Shown here: in pieces, positions 34,874 through 47,137 of the stretch
Numbering within the stretch: position 1 is the first letter of the stretch
Layout: every line of letters begins with the position of its first letter
Origin: Coffea arabica
Lineage: Eukaryota > Streptophyta > Magnoliopsida > Gentianales > Rubiaceae
Length of the DNA: 64,000 bases
Reading direction: 5' to 3'
Assembly: GCF_036785885.1 (NCBI RefSeq)
Contig: NC_092320.1
Location: forward strand, 14,137,557 to 14,201,556
Translations under genes and position numbers: made by a program
The notes under the pieces: generated by a model
Told to the model about the DNA's origin: nothing
Databases searched by the model: none
The model's input: the letters and a program-made list of their open reading frames with translations, nothing else

Positions 34874-35565
34874 TAGGGATGGCAACGGGGGCGGAGACCC
34901 ATTTTAAATGGGACGGGAAGCGAGAAACGATACCCCCGCCCCATTCTCAGCTTTAATTTATTAATATAAATAAATGTAATATATTATATAATCTAATAAT
35001 AACATACTTAAAATATTTGACAACTAAATATTACCTTCACCAACAACATCCTTCACTAATATTTTATCAAAAACCTTTCTTGCCTCATCAAGAAGTCTAG
35101 AATTCCCATACCTGGAAGGCATAAAATTCCTAGACTCCAACTTCTTTACAAGCATCTCACCAATCAAATTATGAAATAAAGATGTTAGGACATTGATTTG
35201 GAGGTGCCAAATTCCTAGTTGATATTTGGCACAAGCATGTTACGTTCTCTATGAGTATTCCCAAATATTATCTATACAATCTAATTGAGACTCTTAATTT
35301 TCCGTGTTTTATCTCAACACTTTTCTTGTTTCTTGTTTCATTTTTCACTTTTTTCAGTTTCATATTTTATTTTATTTTTTAAATTTAAATTTGATCTATT
35401 GAATAAATATTTTTTTTTTAAAAATCAAATTATCACCCGCGGGCACCCGCAGAAGAAACGGGGTAGGGCGAATGAAGGCGAGGGACGAGGCAGAGGAAAG
35501 GGGAGTTTTTTGATAATGGGGGTGCAAACCCTCCTCCGTCCTAAGCTCGCCGGTTGCCATCCCTA
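34874..35565. mobile_element. hAT-like non-autonomous element, TSD 6/8
   Basis: Inverted ends TAGGGATGGCAACGGGGGCG and (complement) TAGGGATGGCAACCGGCG bound 692 bp. Flanks GTCTTACA and GCCTTGCA match at 6 of 8 positions. Subterminal GGGGCGG-rich blocks sit at both ends. No coding capacity. Confidence 0.65.
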
Positions 35566-35819
35566 GCCTTGCATCTTTTTCCCAATCACTATACCTATCT
35601 CAAATCTTGGTGCAATAGCAATACTTTGGTAGTTGAATTGTGGCCTTACGCGCTGCGTGAGGGTGTCCGATTTATTTTAAATGTATGCTTAATTAAAGTA
35701 TTAACTAAATCAAAGGAAAGATAGGGTCAGCTAAATGAGCTAATTAGTATACTATTTTACGAATGCATTACACTTTATTCTGTGAGTCAGCATCAGAGGG
35801 CCTAGGTGAGCATTGAACC

Positions 35820-36797
35820 TATACCTGGCAATTGGGCGGGTTGGGCTAATTTTGGACGGGTTAATATTGGATTTTTATTTAAATGGGTTATATCTAACCC
35901 GTCCAACTTTAGATTGGGTTAATATTGGATTGAGTCATATTGGGTCATCTCAAACCCATAACCCAAATATGACCCAATATATTAATTAATAAATTTTGAT
36001 ACATTAACTCTCTCAAATATATTTTTACATACAAGAAAAAAGTTTTAGGTGAGTGTCCAACGCAAATACCCAAACAGCCCAAAAAAAGATTTTATGCTAA
36101 TATTTTCACAAAGAAAGTATGGTAATTTTTTATTTATGTAGTTTTTACATATTGAGAATACGGTTTATAAAAACAAAAATCTTTTAGCATGATTGAGTTA
36201 TGTGGTAATTATTAAGCACCGAGGGCATGAGTAGTTGTAAGTTGACATTAACGTCTCAAAATTAATTTCGAATTTAATAATGTTCAAATTCTTCATACTG
36301 AACATTTTGATGACGATAATATAAATGAAAAAAAGTCACATTGTAGCTAAATATCTAATTCATAAATGCAAATTATTTTTTTTTGTCACGATGAATCTGG
36401 CAACTATTCTAACACATCTAGCCTTTTCCATATCTAGGGTAATACCCTATTAAGTATGTAACCAAGGAATTAAAAACAGGCCAAGTAAAAAAATTTTAAC
36501 TTGCTTGGCGAATTATGTTATAATCACAAAAGATGTTTATATCAAAAAATAGTAAAAAAAAAGTCTATAGTTGATGCTTTTGAGTAACTATTCACCTTTT
36601 AAGATTGTGTTGATTATTCACTTGATTCAATTAGCAAAAGTTGGGTAATGGGTGCCTAACACAAATACCCAAACCGCCCAAAATATATGTGAATTTTTAT
36701 TACGCAACCCAAAATTGACCTAATACCAAATTTACCCAACCCAACCTCTCAAATTAGTGGGTGGGTTGTTGAGTTTTGGGTATAATTGACAAGTCTA
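35820..36797. mobile_element. hAT-like non-autonomous element, perfect 8-bp TSD
   Basis: Inverted ends TATACCTGGCAATT and (complement) TAGACTTGTCAATT bound 978 bp. The 8-bp TSD ATTGAACC is perfect (35812-35819 and 36798-36805). Subterminal GGGTTGGG/CCCAACCC words occur on both sides. Non-coding interior. Confidence 0.75.
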
Positions 36798-36805
36798 ATT
36801 GAACC

Positions 36806-39465
36806 TTAGGAATGCCAATATTGGGATATTTAGTATTTGAAGTGGGCAAATTCTCCGAGAGAGATTAAAGAAACAATGGAAAATGGTGCGCACATGTAGT
36901 TAAACCTTCAACAACGGGACAAAAGAGTGAAAAGTTTACCCTAACTCCTCGTCAATTTTGGTTAATTATAAACTGTCTCGGATAGCTGTTCTAGGATATT
37001 CATACTTACAATGTGTCGATTTCAGTTTCCTTACAATCTCCAGGATGATACAAGTACCTTGACATTATGAAGTGTTGTCATGTTATACTGGAATCAATCT
37101 AGTTTCTTCTTCAAGAAATAGATGAAACACCCCAGGAGTGAAATGGAGGAATGTACAAACTTTTAGCCAGCTAACAGTGTGAATCAATGGCGTTTCCAGG
37201 CAACCAAAACATATATGCTTTATCCCTGTCAACAAGTAATAGAATCTAAAAAACAAATTTAACTCCCTAAGGTGCGTAGCAAGGCAAGGTTAGACCATAA
37301 TCTTTCAGCTATCGAATGAACTGAAATTTGGCGAAGTAAGAACTCTCAGTGGCTGGAATTTGCTTTAGGTTCCGTCGCTCAAAAGTACTTGGCTACTTCG
37401 ATCAAGCCTCCACGTTTGCCCTCAAGAGTCAAAAAAACCTGCACCAATCCCCAGAATCAATCAAAAGTAGAAGCCATGGTAATAACAAAACAATACTAAT
37501 ATAAGTGGACATAATCACTCAATACATGTTTGTTTGAAGTTCAAGCATGGCAGCTCGAGCCTTTGTGATGTATTACTAAGGATTTTCGATTATTATTCTC
37601 AATAAAAGTCAGGTGTTTTGAAACCAGAAACAAATATAATATGTATATCTATATAGAATCTTTAAAGAACTTTGCTCCTGCATCTCAATTTTTCACTCTT
37701 GTATTGGCATCCCAATTACAAATAAGTATTCCACAGTTTCATGGAAACATAAATAACAAGACCTTGTTCATTGTGTGGCATTATCTTTCACCTCTTTCAT
37801 CTGCTTAATCTAATATGAGATTCTAAAATCCTAGTGCTGTTCCAATGTTGCAGAAATTGGAGCTATAGGGGGAGAAGAAAAAAACTCGAGTCCAAATCTA
37901 CTCTAGTGAAACTTTCCACGTTAGCAACTTTTCACCCGCAATCACTAAGCATATTTGTAGCAAGTGAATTTGGCCATATAAGTTGCCGCAACGAACCATT
38001 TCTGACTATCTGTCTCTATCCCCCTCTCTGGCTTGACACTATATGATCACTGCAACTTAAATAAAGCATGAAGAGCAATTATATTAAACCAGACTAATAT
38101 AATTAAAGATAAACAGATTAATACTTATCTCACTTTTTGTTCTCTCTGTCTAATCTGTCTGTCTCTGGAGCATATGTTGTTTGAGTCGACTAAAGACCTT
38201 CCGTTTGCTTTTCTATTATTCTCATATTGATTAAACCCTTCTGCATCTTCATGAATCATGCCTGATTGGGACTTGACCCTTTTTACTTCTTGTTGCTGAT
38301 GTTAAAGTTCCAGAAGTGTTTATTCTCTTACTAAGCATGCAGGAGAATGGTTTATTTGATGATGAAAGAGATGTCTCTCCTTGGGGATGAGGTGCAATAC
38401 TGTTTGTTGAGATCTACATTGCAGTGCTACATGCACTTGTTTTGGTCCAACAGCTATGAGCTCTTGCACCTCTGGTGCATACACTGCATTTTATCAAGTA
38501 TTTATTCAAGTCATTCTGTCTTGCACATAAAGATGCAAATCAGCATCGAACGAATATCTCTAACCATCTGAGGAATATCAGTTGCTTGGTTTGAGTAAAT
38601 CTTGGGAGTGTTTCAATTTCAGCCATTTTTCTTGGTCTTGCCTATTATCTACACTGCATTGGGATTTCGGACTAGATGTGTGTCACTGATCATATGTTTT
38701 GCAACAGGTTTTACATTTTAAAATTTTTTAAATACAAAATACCTCCTCAAGATTTTCATCTTTTGGTAAAAAATAGTCTCTCTCTCTCTCTCTCTCATGT
38801 TAGTCGAAACAAGCAAAAGAATATGAAAATTAGGGAAATGATATATTTCTTTTGGATAATCAATTCAACTCTCAGTGGTACCTGCCTTTTCTTCGTCCTT
38901 TTTTAATTCTTTATTATTTTTTTTAAAGAGAGAGTAGTATATATTCTTATACTAAATACTAATGAATTCAAAGGACCATATTAGCTTTATGCTAGCAAGA
39001 ATTTAAATGGATGCATGGTGAAATGAAACTAAGACATCATGGAAAGTTTTGAACTTGAAAATGTTAAGGTAACTTCCATGGGATGATAGAAGAACAGAAT
39101 AAGATAAAAGTTTAGGATATCTTCAAAGAGGGATGTTAGATGCCACAATGACAGATAGTAACTTGAAAATGATGGTATTACTTGTAGTTAGTTGAAGAAT
39201 AGATAAGGACACAACTCTCTCCACTCACATAAAGCAGGTCTTGAATAAAATTTAATGGGATAAAAGGATAAAAGGATTAATGTGATGTGCTCAACACAAT
39301 AAGGTCTGGTTCTATTTCTGAAGTCCTATAACTATCTCAATATTTTTAAGAAACAAACAAATATCTAAATATCATGTATTTGACTTTAGTAGTTAATTAC
39401 ATATTCAAAACTCTATTGTATGCGATGGCTAATATATTATACACTGTGTTGCTAGCAAATGAGCA
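36806..39465. other. Intergenic stretch, no gene identified
   Basis: I recognise no domain in any frame. One weak hint of a minus-strand terminal exon is at 37438-37379: after a TGCAG acceptor, 19 codons (VFLTLEGKRGGLIEVAKYF) end in TGA. No partner exons were found. A (TC)n run lies at 38778-38797. Confidence 0.4.
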
Positions 39466-41209
39466 TCATCGAGCAACTAGTCTTGTGATGGTTGCAGTAT
39501 CAACTTGTCCTGTTCCTTCTGACAGTGTGGAGGACTTATCTCCATCTTCATCTTTTTTAATAGAGAAAGCTGGTCTTTTTGGATGCTTCATATCCAAATT
39601 TTCGTTCCTAAGCATATGAGAAATTTCTAGCATGTTAGGTCTATCATTTGGATCTTCTTGAACACACTGAAGAGCAATTTGAAGGCATCTCATTAGTTTG
39701 CAAGATGAATGTGTGTCATCCAGTGTTTCATCTAGAAACTCTTTGCCTTCTCCATTTTTCCATAGCTCATATGCCTGTATAAAAGTTCAAAAAGTCAAAT
39801 AACTGCAATCCAGTTATACTTTGAGCAAATTGTTTGCAAGTTCTAGTAATTCTACCAGCGCTTCTGCAATAACTTACATATTCTAGGAGGTTTATATTTG
39901 AACGAGATCCATAAAAGCATGTATTTTTTCGTCCACTGATTATTTGAAGAAGTAGAACTCCAAGGCTGAAAACATCCGATTTTGTGGAATATATCCCTTC
40001 TCGTACATATTCAGGTCAGGGGCGGATTTAAAGTGGGGGCACGGGCCCCCACTGCCCCCCTTAAATTCTCGTAATACATTTACAATTTTGACATAATTTT
40101 AAATGTGTCCCCATAATTTTTTTTAGAAAAAATGTGAAAGAATGAGTCACAAAATTTATATCATTCACTTTTCTCCTCTAGTTCCTATTTTCCGACCAAT
40201 AGGGCCAAGTACCAATTATATCAGTTATTCCTTTTGGTCCCCACTCCCCAAGTTCCCTTTACTTCTGTGGTCCCCCATTTTTCTTCACAACCGGCTCCTC
40301 TTCTTCCACACCCAAGCCAACTACTTTTTTTTTTTTATCACTTCATCCAATTATCATCTACTTCCTTTATCTCCACTCCCCCATTTCCACTCCCCCATTT
40401 CCCTTTCCTCATCTGGCTCTCGGTTGTCCCCACTCCCCAACATACATAGGAGAGCCATTTTTTTCCACAACCAAAGCTTGTTACTCTTTCTTTTGATCAC
40501 TTCATCCTATTTAGAGATTGCACCAGAATCAATTGATTTTCTAGAACTTGGGTCCGCCACATTTTGCAGCTCTTTTCACCAACTTTAGGAAACCATCAAA
40601 ATCAGATTCTAAACAATTACTTCTTATTATTATTATTTTAAATTTGTTTGCAAATATATTTCTAGAGCATGAGACTATTACTGTTTTAAAGAAATTTGAA
40701 AATTGATTAGTTAATGTAATAATTAATAAATGGGTTATTTGATAAATATTTTAACTTGTGAAATGGTGATTTTATGCATGAGACTTTTTTTTTTGCTTAA
40801 AAAATTATAAAAAGAGTAGCTAAAAAATTTTAATGTTATTTTTGCCCCCACTAAATTTTTTTTCTGGCTCCGCCCCTGATTCAGGTGGAACATAACCACT
40901 GCAGCATACATCATAAGCTTAGCAACTCATGAGAGCATTCTTTAGGTTAGTTGTAGAATCATTTCACTTACTAGGTGCCAACTACTCGATCGGTGTTTGC
41001 TTCAACCTTGTCCTTTTGGAATATTTTGGCAATTCCAAAATCTGATATTTTGGGTTTCATTTGATCATCCAATAGAATATTGCTAGCTTTTAGGTCCCTA
41101 TGAATTATTGTTAGTCTTGAGTATTCTTGGAGATACAAGAGTCATTGAGTCACTCCCTCAATGATTTGTGCTCGTTGTTCCCAGTTGAGGGACAAGCGGT
41201 TGATTGGAT
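39466..41209 (-). pseudogene. G-type lectin S-receptor-like kinase, kinase C-lobe remnant with hAT insertion
   Basis: Three minus-strand exons survive. The first (41209-40972) carries [15 protein letters not shown] and [11 protein letters not shown]. The second (40898-39878, interrupted) carries [20 protein letters not shown] and LLEY. The third (39774-39466) carries [13 protein letters not shown] through RPNMLEISHML to the stop. Splice phases join perfectly (VGTYGYVPPEY) once the hAT at 40017-40878 and one TSD copy are removed. A TGA replaces a residue in EGVTQ*LLYL in the first exon. The extracellular lectin, S-locus, membrane and kinase N-lobe parts were not found. The closest style is the CES101/SD1-type RLKs. 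Confidence 0.85.
40017..40878. mobile_element. hAT element inserted in RLK exon (family of 45644-47129)
   Basis: Inverted ends CAGGGGCGGA and (complement) CAGGGGCGGA, with the perfect 8-bp TSD ATTCAGGT (40009-40016 and 40879-40886). 862 bp, no transposase. It splits the RLK codons for PPEY. Its ends and much of its interior match the larger copy at 45644-47129. Confidence 0.9.
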
Positions 41210-41728
41210 CTATAACAGATAAATTAGTAAAAAAGGACAAAATTATGCATGCAAGAAACTAAATCCAATAGTACGCAATTCAAGAACAGTAAAACAGGAC
41301 CTGTGATCCTCTAAAGAATATCAAAAGCAAACTTGGATGGATCTTCCATGATTCTGCAAAGCACCTGAAGACAGTCCTTGACCTAAATTAGTTGATTGAT
41401 TAAACAAAATTTTAGAACTGGTACTACCCAAAGAAAGTATTTGGGTAGAAGTTTTATGTATCTGATTCCATGGATTCATGTTTACTTGCGTTAATTCTTT
41501 CATTTAATTAAATCTTTCCAGGTCAGGATTTACTTTGAACTTTCGCCTGCCAATCTGTAAACTTGGCGATTAGTTCTCAATTGTGCATATGCCAAGCTAT
41601 GTATAATTGTGAAACCCTGTTTAAAATGTAGACGCACTGAGATTTGAAGGTAATTTTTTTCTAGATAAAAGAATTAGAAGTGTCATCGGCCTCTCTTTAA
41701 CTTTTCAGTCTGTCTTGATGCGTATACT

Positions 41729-42628
41729 TAGAGGTGGCAAAATCGGCGGGATGGACGGGATTTGATAGAGTTTGAAATGGAACCGGGTCATATAGGTTTG
41801 GGGCTTTGGGTCCAATCTTATGCATATGTGTTTTGGGACTAATTTGGGCGGGATCATTTTGGGATGGGTTTAAATTGATTCTGCCCAATACCCAAATCTA
41901 TTTTCTACATATTTTTTTACTTTAATTCATTTTTTATTTTTAAAATAATTTTAATATTTTTTATTTATTAAATTTATTTTAGTCTTATTGTGAATTTATA
42001 TTTTCATGAATTCATTTTACACTCTAGAATGATTTCCCGTCCAATACCCAATCTATTTTCTACATATTTTTTTCCTTTAATTCATTTTTTATTTTTCAAA
42101 TAACTTTAATATTTTTTATTTATTAAATTTCTTTTAGTCTTATTGTGAATTTATATTTTCATGAATTCATTATACTCTCTAGAATGATTTACACTTTAAA
42201 ACGATCAACAATTACTTCAAAAAGATGTAACATTTTGATAAGAATGAATATATCTTCTTCCTGGACAAAACCAAAAGAAAAGTTGAGAGGGTTTAGAATA
42301 AATATTTGAATCTTTTCTACTTTTTGTAGCCCAAATGACAAAAGAAAAAGGAAAAGTTGAGAGGGCTTGGAGACCACTCCATCAAAGGTCGAGCTCATTG
42401 GGTGCTGACTATTGAAGTTTGCTTAAAATTTTTGGATTTTAAAATTTTTTGGGAAGATATTTGGGCCCAATGGGTACCCAAGTATTTCTCAATATTTTCC
42501 ATTAATTAATGGGTACAATTGGGATATGTCCCATTTTAAATCCAATATTAAATTACAATACCCATTCCACCCAAAGTTCCTTTGGACATGGGTAGCCCAT
42601 TGAAATTTGAGACAAATTGCCATCTCTA
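41729..42628. mobile_element. hAT-like element, no TSD found
   Basis: Ends TAGAGGTGGCAA and (complement) TAGAGATGGCAA bound 900 bp with CGGGATGGACGGG/CCCATT subterminal words, the same style as the other hAT-type elements here. It contains a diverged ~158-bp tandem duplication (about 41890-42046 and 42047-42190, both with CTATTTTCTACATATTTTTT). Confidence 0.5.
41890..42190. repeat. ~158-bp tandem duplication in hAT-like element
   Basis: Both copies run from CTATTTTCTACATATTTTTT through TCTTATTGTGAATTTATATT to CTCTAGAATGATTT. Confidence 0.85.
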
Positions 42629-43424
42629 CTCACGAACCCATTTATCTGCAAAATTGTGTACAATGCAAAGGCATACACGTGAAAAAGTGTTGGAATATTA
42701 AATTTATCGTTGTCGCAATGGCTTCAATAATTGAACAACATAGTCCTTGGGACAATAATTCCATTTCCTCTTCCATTAAATATCTCTCTGAATAATCAAG
42801 GTGAGATTCCTTCAGCATATGCACTCCAATTTACATAAAGCATCTAAACACATTATGAAAGGTCTCCAATTTAGACGTTAGTTGAAAGAGATTATCATCT
42901 CAATTGGTGAGTTTGCACTTCTCCCAACTACTAATTGTCTCTACATAACCACCACTCACTCCTGGTTGAATAACCAATCGGTTGTCAACTTCTCAATTAG
43001 AATATGTTTAGGAGAACTCATTCTTTAGAAGCTACAATGCCACTAATCAGTAGAACTCATTATTTAGAAGCTATAATGTCACTAATCAAATCCAAGAAGC
43101 CTTCCTCAGAGAGCAAAGTTGTGGCTGTATAGAAGCACTCTCAAGACGTATGTACTGTTGGCTCCTTTAACTGATCACCTGTACGAGCTAGTACTTTTAT
43201 TAATCACTGTCTAACATTTGATTAGAATTTTATTATAACAGAATGAGCCGTTTTCTTCCTTATGGATCTCTGGTAAGTGAATATATTAGTCCCTTTGTTT
43301 TTAAGAAAAGGAAAGCAGCACCAAGTTGGATTTGCTAAATAATGCATCTACAATCCAAATTCTTTTCCATCTACAATCCAAATGAGAAGGGGTGAAAGGA
43401 TTCACCTCTTCGACGTGTTTCCGG
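42629..43424. other. Intergenic DNA, no gene recognised
   Basis: No recognisable coding signal; an imperfect 50-bp repeat occurs near 43015-43090 (AGAACTCATT-TTTAGAAGCT twice). Upstream exons of the RLK remnant were sought here and not found. Confidence 0.4.
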
Positions 43425-44449
43425 CAATGTTTTAAAAATCGGACCGTTCATTGAACCGGTGAAGTGAAAGGGTCGAGGTTCAACCGGTCGGATCGGTTCA
43501 ATCTCGATTTAATGAATTTTTAAAAAAATTATTTATATAAATATATATGTACAAAATAAGGCATGTAATGGATTAATTTAATACTTTATATGATGAAAGG
43601 TTTACTATTTTTCAATAACTTTGGATTTTTTAAAAATAAATTTTTAAATTATAAGTTAAAACAAATAAATTTCATCTCAATTTCAATTATATCTAAATCC
43701 AACCCAAAAATATCACAATATTTTGAAATTATACAAAATTCACGTCTATGAGAATTTAGATATTGTGAACTTAAATTTTAATTTATGTTTTAGAGATTGC
43801 CATTTGAAAAAGGAAGTTTGGAGTTCGAAGGAAGTCAAGAAAATCGAAAATAGAAATGTAAACTTGATAAGAAACAAAAAATGAAATAAAAGTGAGTGGT
43901 TGTAGCATTAAATAATTTGGGTTAAAAAAATAATTCTTTTTGAACTTTTTTCAATTTAATGGACAAAAACAAAATTAAAAGATGGAAGAAAATATCAATA
44001 AATTAAAAATAAAGAGGTTTGATTAAAAAGGAAGTGACAAAAAAAAGAGGATAGAGAGAGAGTTGAAAATTAAAAAGAAAGAGCCATGAGAGGATGAGAT
44101 TTTGTAAGAAAAATGGAAAAAAGAAATATGAGTGTTTGCTTTATATAAATAAGTTATCAAAAAAAACTAATAGGATGTGATGGTGCAACGGTTAATACAT
44201 TGGTCTTCTATTACAAAGGTCTTAAGTTCGAATCTTAATAGCTGCATTTTGCAAAAAAAAAAAAAAAAGGAAAAAAAAGGAAGGTTGAAAACCGGTTCAA
44301 TAGCGGTTCGGGATTCGACCCGCAGTTTTTACGGTTCGACCGGTTCTTGACCGGTTTTCTGACAAAGTCAACTATGGCATTGAATCGGACTGGTGCCATG
44401 GCCGGTTCGCGGTTCAACCGGCCGGTCCGATCCGATTTTCAAAACATTG
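43425..44449. mobile_element. hAT-like element, TSD 7/8, with nested tRNA-like SINE
   Basis: Ends CAATGTTTTAAAAATCGGAC and (complement) CAATGTTTTGAAAATCGGAT bound 1,025 bp. Flanks GTTTCCGG (43417-43424) and GTTTCCGA (44450-44457) differ at one base. Subterminal regions are rich in GGTTCAACCGG-type words on both strands. No transposase. Confidence 0.75.
44166..44270 (+). mobile_element. tRNA-derived SINE-like segment with poly(A)
   Basis: TGGTGCAACGG (44181-44191) fits the Pol III A-box and GTTCGAATC (44226-44234) fits the B-box. A run of about 16 A follows at 44252-44267. This order (A-box, B-box, poly(A)) is that of a short tRNA-derived SINE. It does not fold as a convincing functional tRNA, since I see no matching acceptor stem. 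Confidence 0.5.
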
Positions 44450-45169
44450 GTTTCCGATGGCAATTCCTGCAGGCGGTGGGTTGTTTTTGGGACCTTCCGC
44501 CGCCCAAATGGGGGTTAAGAAGCGAAGCAATTCTCATCTCTCTGCATTCGCAACTTGGGCAGTAGAGGAAGGCAAAGAAACAAGGGCTTTCACTAGGGTT
44601 GGCCAGCTAAACCAACGAGAGCTCTCTTGTCGCCTCTCTTCTCTAATTTCTTGCCTAGTTCCTCAGGTGGGCAAATATATAGTCGATGTAGGGTAAAATG
44701 GTCAATTTAGATTATCCTCCGGCTCTCCAATCTGACGGCTGTGACCAGCTTGATGGAAGGATTACGTGTCAAGATCGTCGATGGGTACTAACTGAAGCGT
44801 TCGGATTATGTGAATGATTGGGCGAGACACGTGTGCGGCACATGCGGTAAACGAGTAGAGGTAAGCGAGTAAAACACTTTGAAACCAACTTGTTGTGTTA
44901 TCGAAATTACCTTTTTGTCCTTCTGAGCCGATGGCAGCATCATCTAGGTATTTTCTCCAAATCCAGATTCCATCTAGGTAAAAGCGTGGGAGATTTGTAG
45001 ATGTGAAGTTGAAGGCGCGGGATTATAGGACCAAGACACCATTTTCTTTTTTATATAAAATAGAAGTTAGTATTATTAATAAATCAGTTAAAAATCGTCT
45101 ATTTTGACATAATTGGTTCTGCCTTTTTGATATAGAATAAGATATTAGTTCAGTATTGAATTATTTATA
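44450..45169. other. Gene-like GC-rich segment, unrecognised
   Basis: From 44457 a 79-codon frame (MAIPAGGGLFLGPSAAQMGV...) runs to 44696, followed by a CACGTG G-box (44830). Base composition is richer than its surroundings. I do not recognise the product; it may be the 5' portion of a lost gene or a UTR. Confidence 0.3.
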
Positions 45170-45643
45170 GGGTTAAAAACACAAAAGCTCCCTGTGGTAT
45201 AGTTATTACACATAAAAACTCCTTGTGGTTTCAAATCATACCTATCGATACCCCATGGTTTGAAAGAAAGTGCATTTTCGACGGAAATCGTTAAAGTAAA
45301 CGCGATTATCAACCACGCACTGAAAAGGAGCGTGGTTGCTTCGGAAAATGGGTTTTTAACTCAAAGTTTGAGCTGATGTACCTCTTGTGCCTTTGACAAC
45401 TTATTAAACCTTCAAGCCAATCAGCTTCTTCGGCATTTTGCAGCAACCCAGCTTCTTTGACCGAAGAATTGCTCAAGCTCTCGTGCCTCCTTAAGATCGA
45501 GGAGGAAAATCTGCAGGCTCTTCACTTCCTTGTATTTCCTTCGATTTTTTCAGCAAATCTTCACTTTCTTGTATTCCTGTCGCTGTCGGATGATAGAGAT
45601 GAAACTGTACCTGGAAATCGGGATTAAAGTGATGCCTCTCACC

Positions 45644-47129
45644 CAGGGGCGGATTTACAGTGGGGGCACTGGGGGCACGGGCCCCCACTGCCCTCCTTAA
45701 ATTCCTATAATACTCCTATAATTTTAATACAATTTTAATGGTGCCCCCAGAATTTTTTAAAAAAAATATGAAAGAATGGGCCACAAAATTTATATCATTC
45801 ACTTTCCTCTCCTAAGGACCAAATATCAATTATATTAGTCATTACTTTTGGTCCCCACTCTCCAAGTTCCCTTTACTCCTGTGGTCCCCCATTTCACTTC
45901 ACAACCCACGACTCCTCTTCTTCCACACCCAACTAACTACTCTTTCTTTTTATTACTTCATCCAATCATCATTAATCATTTACTTCCTTTGTCCCCATTC
46001 CCCAATTTTCTTTTCCTCTTTTGCCTCTTGGTTGTCCCCACTGAAAATGGTCTCTCCCATCAAATAGTCCGACCCTGGTTTTCCTGTCATGAAAATGGTG
46101 TTGTTGACTACTTCAAACAGTGTTCCATTAGAGGAGTAGGCTTTTTGAAAACCAAGACCTGCTTTCTTCAGTTCAACCGCAAGAAACCAGTCCTTGAAGA
46201 TGACTTCTTTCCAATTAAATAACGTGATACAGGGCACAAAGGAAGTAAAGGGACCTGAGTCTGCCACAGTGCCACTGATTTGCAACTCTTTTCACCAATT
46301 TTGGGAGACCATTGAAATCAGGTTTTAAACAATTATTTCTTCTTATTATTATTTTAAATTTGTTTGCAAATATATTTCTAGAGCATGAGATTATTACTGT
46401 TTTAGAGAAATTTGAAAATTGATTAGTTAATGTAATAACTAATAAATGGGTTATTTGATATTTGATAAATATTTTAACTTGTGGAATGGTGATTTTATAG
46501 ATTTATAATTTATTTTTTATTTTCCATGATTAGTTTCTTATTTGGAGTTAATGTAATGATGAATAGAGGGCATTTGACATATATTTTAACTTTTAAATTA
46601 TTCTTATATGGATCCTTTTGTCTAATTAACTTGATTAGGTTCATATATTCTAATTAATGATTTGATATAGTAATGAATGAATAAGTTGTGATTTGATATA
46701 GTAATGATATGTTGTGATTAATGATTTAATAAATAATTTTAACTTGTAAAATAGTTCTTGGATAGATTATTAGATTTTATTGTACATTTAATATTTTAAT
46801 TGGATTAGTATCTTATATATTGATTTTAATTTCTTTAGCTATGGAGAGATATTTCAAGAGGAAATCAATGGAAAAAGAGCCATCTAATAAAGAAGAAGCC
46901 AAGGATAATGAAGGTGCAAAAAATGACAATAAAAGAAGTTTTTAAATAAAATTATTATTACATTAATAATTTTGAGTTTGTCTTTTTATGTTTTTCATGG
47001 AATATACATATCAATTGTACTTGTTAGTGAATTTATTTATTTTTTGCTCAAAAAATTAAAAAAAGAGTAGATAAAAAATTTTAGTATTATTTGTGCCCCC
47101 ACTAAGATTTTTTTCTGGCTCCGCCCCTG
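45644..47129. mobile_element. hAT element nested in MULE, with transposase start
   Basis: Ends CAGGGGCGGA at both termini and the perfect 8-bp TSD CTCTCACC (45636-45643 and 47130-47137). 1,486 bp. Same family as 40017-40878 but with two extra parts: an unrelated block at about 46040-46265, and an AT-rich stretch including a transposase N-terminal coding piece (46841-46945). Confidence 0.9.
46841..46945 (+). pseudogene. hAT (TTF-type/ZMYM-like) transposase N-terminal remnant
   Basis: Reads MERYFKRKSMEKEPSNKEEA...KRSF and stops after 34 codons. Many plant hAT transposases of the TTF-type zinc-finger class begin M(E/K)RFFKRKS, so this very likely marks the start of the original transposase gene; everything after it has been deleted. 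It sits about 185 bp from the right terminus, so the parent element probably carried the transposase from this position. Confidence 0.6.
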
Positions 47130-47137
47130 CTCTCACC

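Noticed and set aside
40142-40588. 148-codon open frame inside the hAT element
   Set aside because: A CT-rich strand gives a Ser/Pro/Leu/Phe-rich translation; the related copy at 45848-46222 does not preserve the frame, so it is not a gene.
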